A DNA stretch of 64,000 bases. Source: [Phialemoniopsis] sp. UDSM-2020. Lineage: Eukaryota; Ascomycota; Sordariomycetes; Thyridiales; Thyridiaceae. The stretch is from NCBI GenBank assembly GCA_018873225.1, contig JAEILZ010000004.1, forward strand, positions 4,154,001 through 4,218,000. Direction: 5' to 3'. The stretch's first letter is position 1, and every line of letters starts with the position of its first letter. Under the pieces are notes generated by a model. It was not told the DNA's origin. It worked only from the letters and a program-made list of their open reading frames with translations, and did not search any database. The translations under genes were made by a program, and so were the position numbers. Of the stretch, positions 37,130-47,790 are shown in pieces.

Positions 37130-37204
37130 GACACTGGCCACTGAAGCTGGAGACAATTCATGCATGATAGACGTTTATAGACCAGCCATCAAAGATACAA
37201 AAGA

Positions 37205-38700
37205 TTACACTGCACTTTCCTCCTCCGGTGGCGCATAACTAGCATGCCCCCTCGGATCCTCAGCCAACTCCCTCATCATCTCCACCTCGACGCTCTTCCG
37301 CCCAGCCACGACACCCCAGAATCGCACAGCCAGCTCCCCATACTGCCTCGCGCCCTCGACGTCGCCCATCTGATTCGACGCGTACGCCGCGATCTCGTAG
37401 AACCGCGGGAGCGGCTGCACCAGCCCTTCCTCGGCGTATAGCTCCAGCGCCTTTAGTGCGTGGCGCCGGATGCGCGCCGGGTTGCCGCCCGCACGCTCCA
37501 GCGCGCGCTTGGTCCGCTCGATCTCGAGCCGGCGCTCGTCGGACTTGCGTCTGTCGGTAGCGGGCGCGGAGCACAGCGCGCAGGAGCAGTGGAAGTTCCA
37601 TCTGTTGTGGAAGGTCTTTTGGCGCTCTTCGTAAGTGCGGGAGACTTGCTCGCCGAGGTCTGGGGATGGGTGTTAGTGCTGGGCAGAACGAAGCGGAATG
37701 AAGGGAGGGTTACAATTGAAAGTTAGTTCCTCGCCTGGGGTTATCTCGCGCAGAGCGAAAATCTCGAGTTCAAAGGTTGTGTCGTTGAGACGGTAGCCGG
37801 CGCTGTTGAAGGAGTCAGTTGTTAAGACCCCATCAGCGTCGTGATATGTCTGTTTGCAACTCACTTTGGCCGACACGCGTGATTCACTCGCTTCAAAACA
37901 ACCATCAGTACACTTGTTCATGCACCCCACCAAGATCTTCAGCTCACCGCAAACACAGGCGGCAGCCCTACATGCCGCAGCGCCCCACTAGCCTCGCCAT
38001 AGACCTGCCCAACAGAGTTGGTCCCCATAACAGCATCGATTTCGTCGCCATCCCTGCTCTTGGCCAAGTCCCGAAGCTCGCGCCGCGTCCGTGCCGGCAG
38101 GCTCAGCAGCGCGGTCCACTGAGCCTCCTGCCGCTGTTCTTCGGCGAGGTGCTTGTAGACTTCGTGGAGTAAGATGAAGCGCGGGAAGTCGACAATGATG
38201 ACCTCGCCTTCTGCGATGGTACGGTTGGCGAACAGGCCGACGCCACGCCCTGGGTGTGCTACTGCCTCGAAAGCAGGTGGAGTTGGTTTTGTGCCGTCTT
38301 TGATCCTACCGTCCGCTTCTGACTGCCGGTCGCTGTCGACCTGTGACCTGACTTTTGAGTTGAGAACCGAGCGCTTGGCGAGGTACGACGCGATGTGTGG
38401 TTTCGTGATGAAAGTTATACCACTGTCCAAGTTGAAAGTAGTGTCTGTGTAGATGCAGTACTTGCGACCCTGATCGATACTTGATGAGCCTCGCGTCGGC
38501 TCAAAGCAACGTGGAACGTGAGACCACGGACTCTGGACCGGTGAACGGGCGAGCTGAGGAATTTCATCAAAAGAGCATATGGCTCCTAATGAAGAGCTCT
38601 TGTAGAGCGATCCTGGCCCAATAGCCCCAGTCTTGACAATCAGCATGTCGGGCCACAACACGAGTGATACGAGTGATAATAGTTGCCTAGACGTCCACAT
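37205..38700 (-). CDS. SET-domain protein with signal-like N-terminus
   Basis: Four exons from ATG 38700. The first 25 residues (MWTSRQLLSLVSLVLWPDML) are hydrophobic and resemble a signal peptide or anchor. The SET domain begins HPGRGVGLFANRTIAEGEVI. The NHxC core is split: exon 1 ends near LPPVFA, a tiny exon gives RVNHACRPK, and the next gives AGYRLNDTTFELEIFALREI and TPGEELTFN. The last exon (DLGEQVSRTYEERQKTFHNR) has the post-SET cysteines FHCSCALC and ends PEEESAV at 37205. Total about 440 aa. Relatives are annotated as SET-domain protein 5-like lysine methyltransferases. The hydrophobic N-terminus is odd for a nuclear enzyme and hints at an endomembrane or extracellular location. An alternative is mis-annotation of the first exon. 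Confidence 0.85.
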
Positions 38701-39148
38701 AATGACGAAGGTCTCTTGCTGCGCTGTGCACAATAACCATGCACTCAACACATTTTGAGCCCCTACATAAGGATTCAAAGCTACTCTGATTCCATCTACA
38801 AAATCTCAAACATGTATAGCCGTTCTCATCATAGTGATGTGGCCTCACGGGTAAATTGAGCGGGAGTATGGGGTTAATTTACACGACCCAATATAAACCT
38901 TGGTTGCGAGCCAAACCAGCGACCCGGTTTGCGATCTGCGACCGATGCAGGATAATTCTTAAAAAGTACACCGCCCGGTATGAACCTCTACAAAGTCCTC
39001 TCTGGCCTTGGACCAGTGTAAATTCCCGTCTAGCACAAGTTCAGTCTTGCTATCGCTTGATTGCATCGTTCATCTCAAGCATCCCCTCCACGAACGTAGC
39101 AGCTATTGTATCCAAACAGACGAAGGAGACTTATATGCAGAACATGCA
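38701..39148. other. Intergenic, promoter of the SET gene
   Basis: About 450 bp between the SET gene start and the 3' end of the pseudogene. I see no coding signal. Confidence 0.5.
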
Positions 39149-40095
39149 TCATAACCTTTCTTGAGTTCTAGCTTTTCGCACAAGCTCCGCCGTCATTAAA
39201 TCAAAGTCCTCTTTCGCAAGCCCAAACCTATCCAAGTTCCCAATCTTCATGTTTTAGTTGAAGTCGTCTCCCACCCCATCCAAGTGATGGATCGCGAGAA
39301 CGGTTAATGGTGCAGCCCGCTCACTACCACCTTGAAGGTCCCTATTGGCACCAGATATGATATGACCAAGTCCAGGGTCGCCTGCTCGCGTCCCAATCCC
39401 CTCGTGTGGCCCCTGCTGCTCGCAAAACACTATCAAGCACTTACTTCTGAGTTACATAGAATGATGAGACAATCAAGGCTCCGTTGCGGTAGCGCCTCAA
39501 CTGCTCTCCGGGAAGCGCTAGCAGTTCTACAGTCGCCTGACCAGCCCGCCGTACTGTCGACATATCGATTCTGTATGAGCTATTCCATAGCGTTGCTTTG
39601 CGAGCTTTGATGTCGATATCAAATGAACCGATCGGAGGAAACAATCGTATCAGGGCTCGTTTACGACAGCGATCCACGCACTCACACCCAGGTCCTCAAC
39701 GAGGCGTCGCCATCGTCGCTTGTCGTGTACATTTGCCTCCAGGTCAACGAGCCGATCCGAAGGGTCACTTCCCTTCCCCATTCGTTGGGACAGTACCCAA
39801 GGCACGTCTGCCTTGGCAGCGGCGCGAATGAACTATTCTTGCAGTGACGTGATGGCGAGTGGAAGCTGCAACGCTAAGACTTGCTGCTCACGCAGAGTAG
39901 ATATAAGGAAGTCTTCGTCGTCGAAAAAGCCCTTCTTGACAACTACGCCTGGCAAAAAAAGCGGAACCTGTGAGGTTCATTCGGGTCGTGTGATGGCTGT
40001 GATTGTGTAGATACCGTGGGCAATGAGCCTATGAAGGGTTGCGGTGCCAAAGTTGCCGCTTGCGCCTACGAGGACAATGCAATGGCCTTGTCGTT
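39149..40095 (-). pseudogene. Decayed NmrA-like / isoflavone-reductase-family gene
   Basis: On the minus strand, family-specific blocks are in the right order but in different frames: the Rossmann start HCIVLVGASGNFGTATLHRL, TITAITRP, VPLFLPGVVVKKGFFDDEDF, FIRAAAKADVPWVL, LVEDLGVSAWIAVVNEP, GSFDIDIKARKATLWNSSYR, RRAGQATVELLALP, ALIVSSFYVTQ, and the tail MKIGNLDRFGLAKEDFDL ending at 39149. In-frame stops interrupt it at 39977-39979 (TGA), 39833-39835 (TAG) and 39650-39652 (TGA). Frame changes are needed near 39775 and near 39630. No intron model removes all of these. It belongs to the same superfamily as the intact gene at 16126-17327, but the two are not close copies. Confidence 0.85.
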
Positions 40096-40384
40096 CGGGA
40101 GCTATTGTCTGATATCTCCAGGTGGTAGTCGATGTTCGAAAGGCACATATTTGATGGCCAAGATAGAGAGACCGCGTTGTTGATACGGGTGAGAGACCCA
40201 GAGAGTTCTTGCTTGATAATGGTCACGTTGCCAAGTCGGGATCTGTCTGACTAAAGGGCTGTAGCGAGCATCCGTCCGCCGGTTCGGCGATTCATTCATT
40301 GTTGTGACTATCAACGAAGGACAACGTGACTAAGCTATTGAAGAAATACCCTCCATTTCCCAAGTATATAAAACGTTCCCTGCG

Positions 40385-40951
40385 TTAGAAATAGCCACAC
40401 TGCCCTCGCGGTGTGATCTTATCACTCCCGCAGTCAATCTGATCCCCTATCTGTTTGTGGCATTGCACCTTTTTAACAAGTTTTTTACCCTTCCACAGTT
40501 GAATGTTGTGCGGCGTAGGCTGTTTATCGTCGCCCTCTCTCGAACAATCCGTGAATTTGAGCTGTTCGCTCTGGAAGGAGAAAGATTTCTTGCTGCAGGG
40601 GCTCTTGAATTCATTAAGACCGAGCTTTGTATGACCCTTACATGCAGTAGTGGGGTATTTCCAGACAACCCATTTTGCCGTGCCCGGCACTCTGCCCTTG
40701 TAGCCGAAGTAGAATTGAGACCATCGATCGTCAGGGTGTCGCGCATCGATCGTGGAAGTCGAGTTGAATTCTTCCGTGAGATCGTCGAGATCGTCGATAT
40801 CAAGATTGTCTGTTTCATCGAAGTCGACATCCGGGACTGAGCTTGACGCACGCTCCAGGTGACCGACGCCCGATTCAGTGGTTTCTAGTGTGGGAGCGCC
40901 GAGAACGGTAGAACCGAGGAAGAGGAGGATGTAGCTAATTGCGCACTTCAT
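40385..40951 (-). CDS. Small secreted six-cysteine protein
   Basis: A single-exon 188-aa protein from ATG 40951. A clear signal peptide (MKCAISYILLFLGSTVLGA) is followed by an acidic pro-like region (DVDFDETDNLDIDDLDDLTE). The mature part carries exactly six cysteines, in TACKGH, SPCSKK, TDCSRE, VQCHKQ, IDCGSD and GQCGYF, which could form three disulphides. The C-terminal half is basic (WKGKKLVKKVQ). I do not recognise the family. Size, secretion and cysteine number fit a candidate effector or antimicrobial-type secreted protein, which is inference. A TATA-like CATAAATAG lies about 150 bp upstream (41099-41107, minus strand). Confidence 0.78.
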   Translation of the reverse strand: MKCAISYILLFLGSTVLGAPTLETTESGVGHLERASSSVPDVDFDETDNLDIDDLDDLTEEFNSTSTIDARHPDDRWSQFYFGYKGRVPGTAKWVVWKYPTTACKGHTKLGLNEFKSPCSKKSFSFQSEQLKFTDCSREGDDKQPTPHNIQLWKGKKLVKKVQCHKQIGDQIDCGSDKITPRGQCGYF

Positions 40952-41729
40952 CTTGAGATGGGGTCCTAGATGAGAAGAGGATTTCGAATATTCGACAGTG
41001 TGTGTGGGTGTAGGCTTGTTTGAGTAGCTCTGTTGGTGAGTAGGGTAGTGATGTGAAGAAAGACAGAGTGAAATGATCTTTGCTGTGTATGGCATGACTC
41101 TATTTATGCTGTATGCATTATTCAGATCAAAGCATCTCGAGATGGGTAGTGGCCTCTGATTTCCCAAAAATCCGATGTTATCGCCAAATTTGAATAGCAC
41201 TGCCGCGCACATCTATTTCTGGAGTGTCGATGAATCCCCTTGAAAGTTGCGGCCACTTCCGGTATCTTGAGAGAGGCCGCCCCACGGCAACGATTATCTC
41301 TTAATGTAGTCACTCCACCTCCCCCATGATGGATCCATATCACTGCCTCGATGGATTAGACCTAGTTCCTTTCGAAATTCAGCGTTCAGATGAAGATTCT
41401 CCAGATTCGTTGCTAATCGCTCGAGTGCTTTCCTCGGATCCTACGATGCGTTACCAGCTTCCTCAAATGGCCTCATTCCTCCTACCCCGAGAAACATGGG
41501 AAGAGTGGCTTTGTTTGAAGGAACTTTTCAATTTGAATCATATCACCCTGTACCTTATCATACGTCATCCCCAGGCTGCTCTTCAGGGGTGGCTTGCCGA
41601 GACAGGTCGTTTCTAGACTTCTCCAATGAGATCCCCTATTCACTCGCTATGCCCTCCCAATGTGGTCACTGCGCCGCCCATATGATTGATCTCTTTCCTT
41701 GTCGGGAGCCATAACGAACCAACGTCCAG
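40952..41729. other. Intergenic with a broken gene-end copy
   Basis: 780 bp between the secreted-protein gene start and the MFS 3' end. Apart from the duplicated fragment at 41579-41670, I see only short open frames. The frame at 41335-41616 runs into the duplicated fragment and has no recognisable domain. Confidence 0.5.
41579..41670. repeat. Partial copy of the STAND gene 3' end
   Basis: Positions 41579-41657 match 50575-50653, the last codons of the STAND gene, with about six mismatches in 79. Identical runs include CTCTTCAGGGGTGGCTTGCC and CTCCAATGAGATCCCC. Beyond that the copy has lost about 11 bases and then fades (CAATGTG is still shared). The frame is broken, so this is a non-functional fragment. 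Confidence 0.85.
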
Positions 41730-43741
41730 TCAGACATGCTTAATGTCCTCCTTCTGATGTACTGCAACCGCTGAGGTCTTGTCCACCATATCCTCTGAAG
41801 CCATATTTGCATTGTCCCCGTCGAACAACAGCGCAATCTCCTCAAGTGTCGGACCCTTGGTCTCAACAAATAAGAACCAGATGCTTATCACTTCAATGAC
41901 AAGAATGGCGATGTAGACAAAGTAGAAACGCCACGCCAAATGCGACAACCCGATAGGGTTGACATACTGGTTGAGCACGCCCGAAAGTGCCGTGACCGCA
42001 AGGCACAGCGCCAGACCCTTGGCACGGATGTTGTAGGGAAGAATCTCTGAGCAGTATGCGACTGTCAGGCCCGGCCAAGCGAAGCCGGCGATGCCGTAGA
42101 ACAAGAAGATCATAGCCAGGACGGCGCTTCCGGCGGCTTTGTTTCCTGTCTGAGCGTATACAGCGGAACAACTACCATATGTTAGAGGGGATAAAAGGTA
42201 TATAGAAAGTCATATAGACATACCCAGTCCATATGCTAAAGACCACAAGCATTCCCACCGCGGCAATCATAAAGAGAGTTTTACGGCCAAGCTTATCGAC
42301 AAGGAAGACTGAAAAAGCAATGGCGACTATAAATGACCATATCTGGAGACCTCCATTGAACAGCGACTGGTCAGTCGCATCCTCGATGCCGACTGAAGAG
42401 AGGATATCGTGAAGGTAGTACGACACAAGGCCATTCCCGGAGCACTGACTGAAGAAGGAAGTCAGGATAGTCAACAGGAGTCGTCGGCGATTACCGGGCG
42501 TCTTGAGAAAGACACTCCAGCCTTGTTTTGATGCAAGCTTTTCCAGCTTGATCGTCTCCTGAATTTTGGTGAACTCGGCATGGACGAAGGGGCTAGCTTG
42601 ATCTCCATCTGCGTGATACTAAACGCAGAATCGTAAGCTTTGAAATTGCAATGGAGTGATGTTTCTCACCTTGACAAGGACTTCCATGGCTTCTGTTCCT
42701 CGATCCTTGGAGCACAGCCATCGAGGGCTTTCTGGCAGTGTGTAGATGCCGACAAGTTGGAGCATCGGCATCAAGGCCTGCAAGGCCACAGGAACTCTCC
42801 ACGACTTATCTCCGTCGTACTTGATCGTACCGTAGACGGTCCACGCGGCAATAATGCTACCCAGGAACCACATGGTATTGTAAAGGCTGTGGACAATCTC
42901 GCATGAGCCATGGTGACCTATCTCTATCGTCGGGGCCTGAGGAGGAAGAAAGGGTTGGATAAGCGCTTACGTAGTAAGTTTGCCACGATGTTGAGGATAG
43001 GCAAGTTCCATGATTAGGAGTGGAGCGGCTCCAATGGAGATATTAGATCTGCGAAGCGTCATGAAGTTAGCTGTTGTAAATTGTCGGGAATGGAGTTCGT
43101 AGGTCGACTGACCCAAAACCGACAATAAACCGCCCTCCTATGAACATGCCGTCATTCACGGTCGGGACAGCTGTGAACTATCAGTTTACGGAGACTCCTC
43201 TGAATGGTCGAAGCCACCGACCTTGGATTATGACGCCCACCACTAGAATAACGACACCAATGGCGGTAGCGTTGCGTCGGCCAAAATAGTCGGCAATGTA
43301 TGGAGCTGAATGTGGAAGAGATTCAGACATTAGCAAAGAGACTATATCACAATGACCCTAGACCATACTTACAGAAGAAAAGAGCACTGAAACCGCCAAT
43401 GTTGACAATAGCAGTGAATAGACCAATCGTAGAGCCCGTCGGATTGCCAAAGTCTGATCAGCAGACGGATAAGAAGAGTCAGCAACCGATCACCTCGCTC
43501 ATGGAACAGGGAGTGACCTACAGTTCTGCCATTGTGGCATAGTCTGTAAGCCGTTTAGCAGACTTCCATCGTAACCATTAATGGTAGCACACAGCATAAG
43601 AATCGGTAGTCGAAGGTAAAGGCTCCGCAGATGAGGGCACTTATACCATGTCACAACCGGAACCTCAAGCGCCAGAGGTCTTTGGTAGGTTGGCATGTTT
43701 GCCTCTTGATCGTCGGGGAATGTGGCCTTGGGCGAACTCAT
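41730..43741 (-). CDS. MFS sugar transporter (lactose/hexose permease type)
   Basis: A 12-span plasma-membrane sugar:proton symporter in about eight exons, from ATG 43741. Exon 1 has MLCATINGYDGSLLNGLQTM, the classic first span of the sugar-porter family, and splices to YFGNPTGSTIGLFTAIVNIGG. Later exons show YIADYFGRRNATAIG, WRVPVALQALMPMLQLVGI with LPESPRWLCSKDRG (PESPRW signature), VDKLGRKTLFMIAAVGM, and WPGLTVAYCSEILPYNIRAKG. It ends FVETKGPTLEEIALLF, then a short tail to DIKHV. These features resemble fungal lactose permeases more than high-affinity glucose carriers, by family memory only. It is divergent from a Zn2Cys6 regulator, typical of a carrier controlled by its neighbour. Confidence 0.93.
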
Positions 43742-44295
43742 TGTGAGCTACAGGAGTTGGGAAACGACAGAATAGTGCAAAGGTCGCAGATGAGTGATCT
43801 GGGATGCGCGACGGAGAAGTCCTGTTCCAGCACCAGTTGTTCAAACACAGGATGCCTGCCCCCGTATTTATCTAGTTCTGCCCATCGGCTGCCATCCACG
43901 AGTAGCCAGCCATGACGGGATGAGATCTTGGGGAAATTGGTTGGACGAATGGGGATGCTGCACTCCAGTCGTACCATTTTACACACCTTCGGCTCCAGCC
44001 CCAGTCCCGAGCAGACTTTGATGTGAGGAGGCCCGGCACTAAAGGTTGGAGCATGCGGGGTCAAAATCAACTAGCGACACGCTTCCCGGAGTCTGGCCCA
44101 ATTATAAGGCTTGATTCCCGTCGTCGTCCTAGCCCTGAATCTCCCTCTTCCATCTTTTCTCATCCTTGCCAGTCTCTCGAGTATTGCGCTCATCTTAAGA
44201 CCGCTACAGCTCTACACGCCCTTACTGCGACCAACCCTGCCAAGGTGATTCAAGGACGACCCCACACCCCGAGGAATGAGGACCGGCAACAGGCT
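43742..44295. promoter_or_regulatory. Shared divergent promoter (sugar carrier / regulator)
   Basis: A 554-bp bidirectional promoter. It contains several CGG or CCG triplets (for example TTCCCGGAGTCTGG near 44084), but I cannot define a repeated operator. An open frame extends upstream of the regulator ATG without recognisable sequence. Confidence 0.4.
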
Positions 44296-46121
44296 ATGAA
44301 AGTGGCTCGAGCCTGCAAGCAGTGTCGCGTGGCCAAGCGACGGTGTCTCCAGTCAGACTCCGGCCTCCTGTGTTCCCCATGCTCATCAAGGGGACTCGAG
44401 TGCTCATTCAGTACCAAGGCAAGCACTGGTGTTTTGCGACCCTTGGCTGTGGCGTCCCCATTGGCAGCGGAGGGGCAACATGGACATCGGGACGCTACAT
44501 CGGGTGACGCAGGTGAAATCGATGCCTTGTTCACCAAACACGACCTCGTGCAGGAGCTAGTCGGGCTTTACCTTGCTAAGATACACGATCGACCTCATAC
44601 CCTATTTCATCCGCCTACACTCTGGCGTGATGTCCAGCACCAGTGGATCAGCAGGGCGTTGCTCTGTGCTTTGTGCAGTCTGGGCTGTCGCTTCGTGGAC
44701 GATGAGCACACTCGCCTTCTCGCCCCCGTGTTGACTGCTGAGGCGAAACGTCTAATGCAGTCCGACCTCGAGAACATATGTCTGGAGAACATCCAGACTT
44801 GCATTCTCGTTGCGAATCTGAGTGCCGCTGAGAGCAATCCCACATCTGAAGCACTGTTCTTTCGTGAGTAACAATGGGTTCACTACCCACACAGAAGACA
44901 TTTGACACGAGGCGCGCTTGCGAAGACTGAGTTTGTCCTAACCACCTTCATGCAGGTGTCGCCTACGGAATGGCACAATTACTCGACTTTAGTGGGCCTT
45001 CTTCCATACATCCCCAGGCAGAAGCAGTCGCGCTACAAGAGGTGCGCAAGAGAGTATGGTGGACCTTGTTCATGGCGGATAGATGGTGTTCTTCCGGTCT
45101 AGGCCTGCCCCTGCAAATGACTTACTCCGAAAAAGCGATCGACCTCCCGATGGATGAGGCTTTGTTTCATTCGCTACTTCCAGACCAAACAGCACTGAGG
45201 GTAGGGGAGACCTACAAACCCGGACTCTGGGCGCACATGGTCACCCTTGTTCAGCTTTTCGGCCCCATACAGGAGCTGAACAGGCGCAGCGCGGTCGGCA
45301 ACATTGCCAGCGATGAACTCGACTTACTCGTCGTCTCTTTGGCCCACCGTCTACAGCTATGGGAAGAAGAACTACCCCGAGATGTACAATTCAGCTCAGC
45401 AAATCTAGCTGCACACAAGACCCGCGGCATCGGCGGATCCTTGATTGCTCTTCATTTAGGCTTTCACCACTACGCAACTCTACTGTACTTTCAGTTCCTG
45501 GAGACTGAAAGCTCGCCCGTATATGTGGCGCGCTGCAGGTTTCATGCCCGGTCATACAGCAATCTTTTGAAGATAGCCCGGAGAGAGCCAGGATGCGAAG
45601 CTGTCTATCCCACCGTCGGCCACATGGCCACCGTCTCCTCTTCCGTTCTCTTACACACTTTACTATTCGGCGAGACGGATGAGCTCAGCGAGGCACGTAG
45701 CGGACTCAATGCCAACTTTGAGGCCTTGGTCGAATTGAAAAAGTATTGGCCTGGCCCAACATCCTTGGTGAGTGCCCGCGTGGGTCCAGTAAATACCTCA
45801 GTTCGCAGAATGTTAATGCAGCGCATCTTGGAACAGCAAATCGAGCGGCTCGTGACCTTCCATAACATGTGCTTGATCGCGGTCAGCTACCAAGGCGGGC
45901 AGACTCACCGTCTCGATCGCTGGATGGTGCGCTTCCTGATCGAGCACGCTCTACCTCTTACGGCAAAGCCGTTGCTGCAAGCTGCCGGCGTGGTCATGCC
46001 CGACAGCGAGGCGATGTCGCTGACAGCACAGGGGCTTACCGAGTCGGGTCGTTTTACTGACTTTGCCATGGCTGGTTTAGGACAGGGGCTTGAGCTACAG
46101 AATGTGCGGGGTTTTCAGTGA
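44296..46121 (+). CDS. Zn(II)2Cys6 transcription factor (carrier-linked)
   Basis: A nuclear regulator of about 580 aa in two exons. The ATG at 44296 starts MKVARACKQCRVAKRRC, the zinc cluster CX2CX6CX8CX2CX6C, ending LECSF. The frame is open for 91 codons upstream, but the start directly before the zinc cluster is typical. The middle homology region (PF04082 type) is visible: VQELVGLYLAKIHDRPHTLF, HPPTLWRDVQHQW, RALLCALCSLGCRF. The intron at about 44867-44956 joins EALFFR to GVAYGMAQLLDFS, and RKRVWWTLFMADRWCSSGLG is the conserved MHR block. It shares a promoter with the sugar carrier and lies directly upstream of two glycosidase genes. A role in inducing that set is inferred from position. 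Confidence 0.9.
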
Positions 46122-46656
46122 TTACTTACGTCGACCTGGGAAGTGTGGAGTGATGAAACTTGTTTGGTGAAATGAATCGAGAGTGATGTTGTGGGAGCAC
46201 TCGGATATGCCGATAGAAAGCTTGGCCAGTGCAGGTTTTCGCCCTCGAGAACGATTCTATTGGCGCTCGAATAGAAATTGAAGCCGTGGCGGCCCGAGAG
46301 AAACAGACCACACTCACTACTATCAATACCTCGATGATCTACAGTCCCACTGGCCCGGTATCACATGGCTTTCGAGTGTGATTCCGGGGTTGCCGCATCG
46401 TGATTGGGTCATCTTCCGGCCGGGAGGGAACAATTGCCCCCCCACACCTTCCCCACACCTTTCATGGAACACTTGCAGTGGCCAGACATGGGGTACCCGT
46501 AGCAGGATCAACACATCTGAAGGGTGGCCGAGTTGTAGAAGCTCCAAGCAAGTGAATGATAATACCCTATAAAACGACTAACACTGAACCACTAGTCCAA
46601 CAAACCAGCAATACCAGAGAGTGAGACACTCAACAAAGAATTATCACGTCTTAGTC
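46122..46656. other. Intergenic, promoter of the secreted glycosidase-like gene
   Basis: 535 bp. The 3' flank of the regulator is followed by the promoter of the next gene, which has a C-rich stretch near 46436-46462 and a TATA box. No other gene is seen. Confidence 0.5.
46569..46575 (+). promoter_or_regulatory. TATA box
   Basis: TATAAAA, about 80-88 bp upstream of the ATG at 46657, a reasonable position for a strongly inducible fungal gene. Confidence 0.5.
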
Positions 46657-47790
46657 ATGGTTTCGTTCAAGACTCTTGTTCTCGCTGTAGCTGCTCTTCC
46701 TCTATACGTGCAAGCAGCACCAGAGCCCTTCAGTGAATTCACAAACAATGTTGTCTTTAGGCCAACGGCAGACTACACAAGCTGGAAGACGATATATGCC
46801 CGATCGCAACAACTTCCGGACGGTTCCCTACTTTTGAGCTGGGAAAACTACCCCCCAGAACCGCCACAGGCTCATTTCCCCATCTACAAATCGACCGACG
46901 GAGGTGCCACCTGGTTCGACTTCGCCAATGTGACTGATCAGGTCAATGGCTGGGGCCTGCGCTACCAGCCCTTGCTCTACCTCCTCGAAGAGGATTTTGG
47001 CGGCTACAATGCCGGCACGGTCCTTCTAGCGGGCATGTCTCTCCCTGCCGACTTGAGCGAGGCCTGGCTCGACTTGTACGCTAGCACCGACGGTGGCCTC
47101 AGCTGGGAGTTTGTGAGCCACGTCGTCTACGCGCCTGGGCCCGAGACGACCAGAAATGGCGACAAGGCTGTCTGGGAGCCGTTCTTCCTCATGCACGAAG
47201 GCAAGCTCATCTGCTACTACTCGGACCAGCGCGACCCGGCCCACGCCCAGAAGCTATCTCACATCACGACGAGCGACCTGCGCAACTGGAGCGACCCGGT
47301 TGACGATGTGGCTTATGCGGAGTACGCGGCACGTCCAGGCATGGCTATCGTGGCTCACATCAAGAGCACGGGCAAGTACATCATGACCTTCGAGGTGTGC
47401 GGGACGGAGAACTGTCTTGCGCACTACAAGATAGCTTTGTCGCCATTCAGCTTCGGTTGCGCCAAGGATACGCCCGTGCTTGCTGGTGGAATCAGCCCGG
47501 GAGCATCGCCCTATGTCATCTGGACCCCCGATGCTGCCCGTGAGGACGGGTTCGGTGTCTTGATCCTGAACGGCAACTCGAGGGATGAGCTGTTTCTAAA
47601 CGCAGATGCGGCCGACCCGGATGAATGGAGAATGCTCGATGTTGGCGAGCGGTCGGGTCACTCGCGCTGTCTCGAGATCATCGATGGCAAGAATGGGACA
47701 AAGCGCCTTCTGCTGTCAGGGGCTGGAAAGATGGAGTCAGGTGCTGATAACTATGTCTCTGTTGGTGTTGTTCAAGTTCCCAAGTTGTAG
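46657..47790 (+). CDS. Secreted Asp-box beta-propeller glycosidase-like protein (GH93/sialidase-like)
   Basis: A single-exon 377-aa protein from ATG 46657, preferred over non-conserved codons upstream because it directly opens a signal peptide (MVSFKTLVLAVAALPLYVQA). At least two Asp-box motifs are present, STDGGATWF and STDGGLSWEF, and the spacing of LPDGSLLLSWENY, WEPFFLMHEGKLICYYSDQR and RPGMAIVAHIKSTGKYIM fits a six-bladed beta-propeller. Such folds occur in GH33 sialidases and GH93 exo-arabinanases. The overall style is closest to GH93-like fungal proteins, but I cannot assign catalytic residues with certainty; W-E-P-F and Y-S-D-Q-R are the likely active-site strands. It would act outside the cell and feed the neighbouring sugar carrier. 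Confidence 0.82.
   Translation: MVSFKTLVLAVAALPLYVQAAPEPFSEFTNNVVFRPTADYTSWKTIYARSQQLPDGSLLLSWENYPPEPPQAHFPIYKSTDGGATWFDFANVTDQVNGWGLRYQPLLYLLEEDFGGYNAGTVLLAGMSLPADLSEAWLDLYASTDGGLSWEFVSHVVYAPGPETTRNGDKAVWEPFFLMHEGKLICYYSDQRDPAHAQKLSHITTSDLRNWSDPVDDVAYAEYAARPGMAIVAHIKSTGKYIMTFEVCGTENCLAHYKIALSPFSFGCAKDTPVLAGGISPGASPYVIWTPDAAREDGFGVLILNGNSRDELFLNADAADPDEWRMLDVGERSGHSRCLEIIDGKNGTKRLLLSGAGKMESGADNYVSVGVVQVPKL

Noticed and set aside
41335..41616. Possible small gene at the 3' side of the sugar carrier
   Set aside because: Its last third is the duplicated STAND fragment read in the antisense direction, so the frame is accidental.
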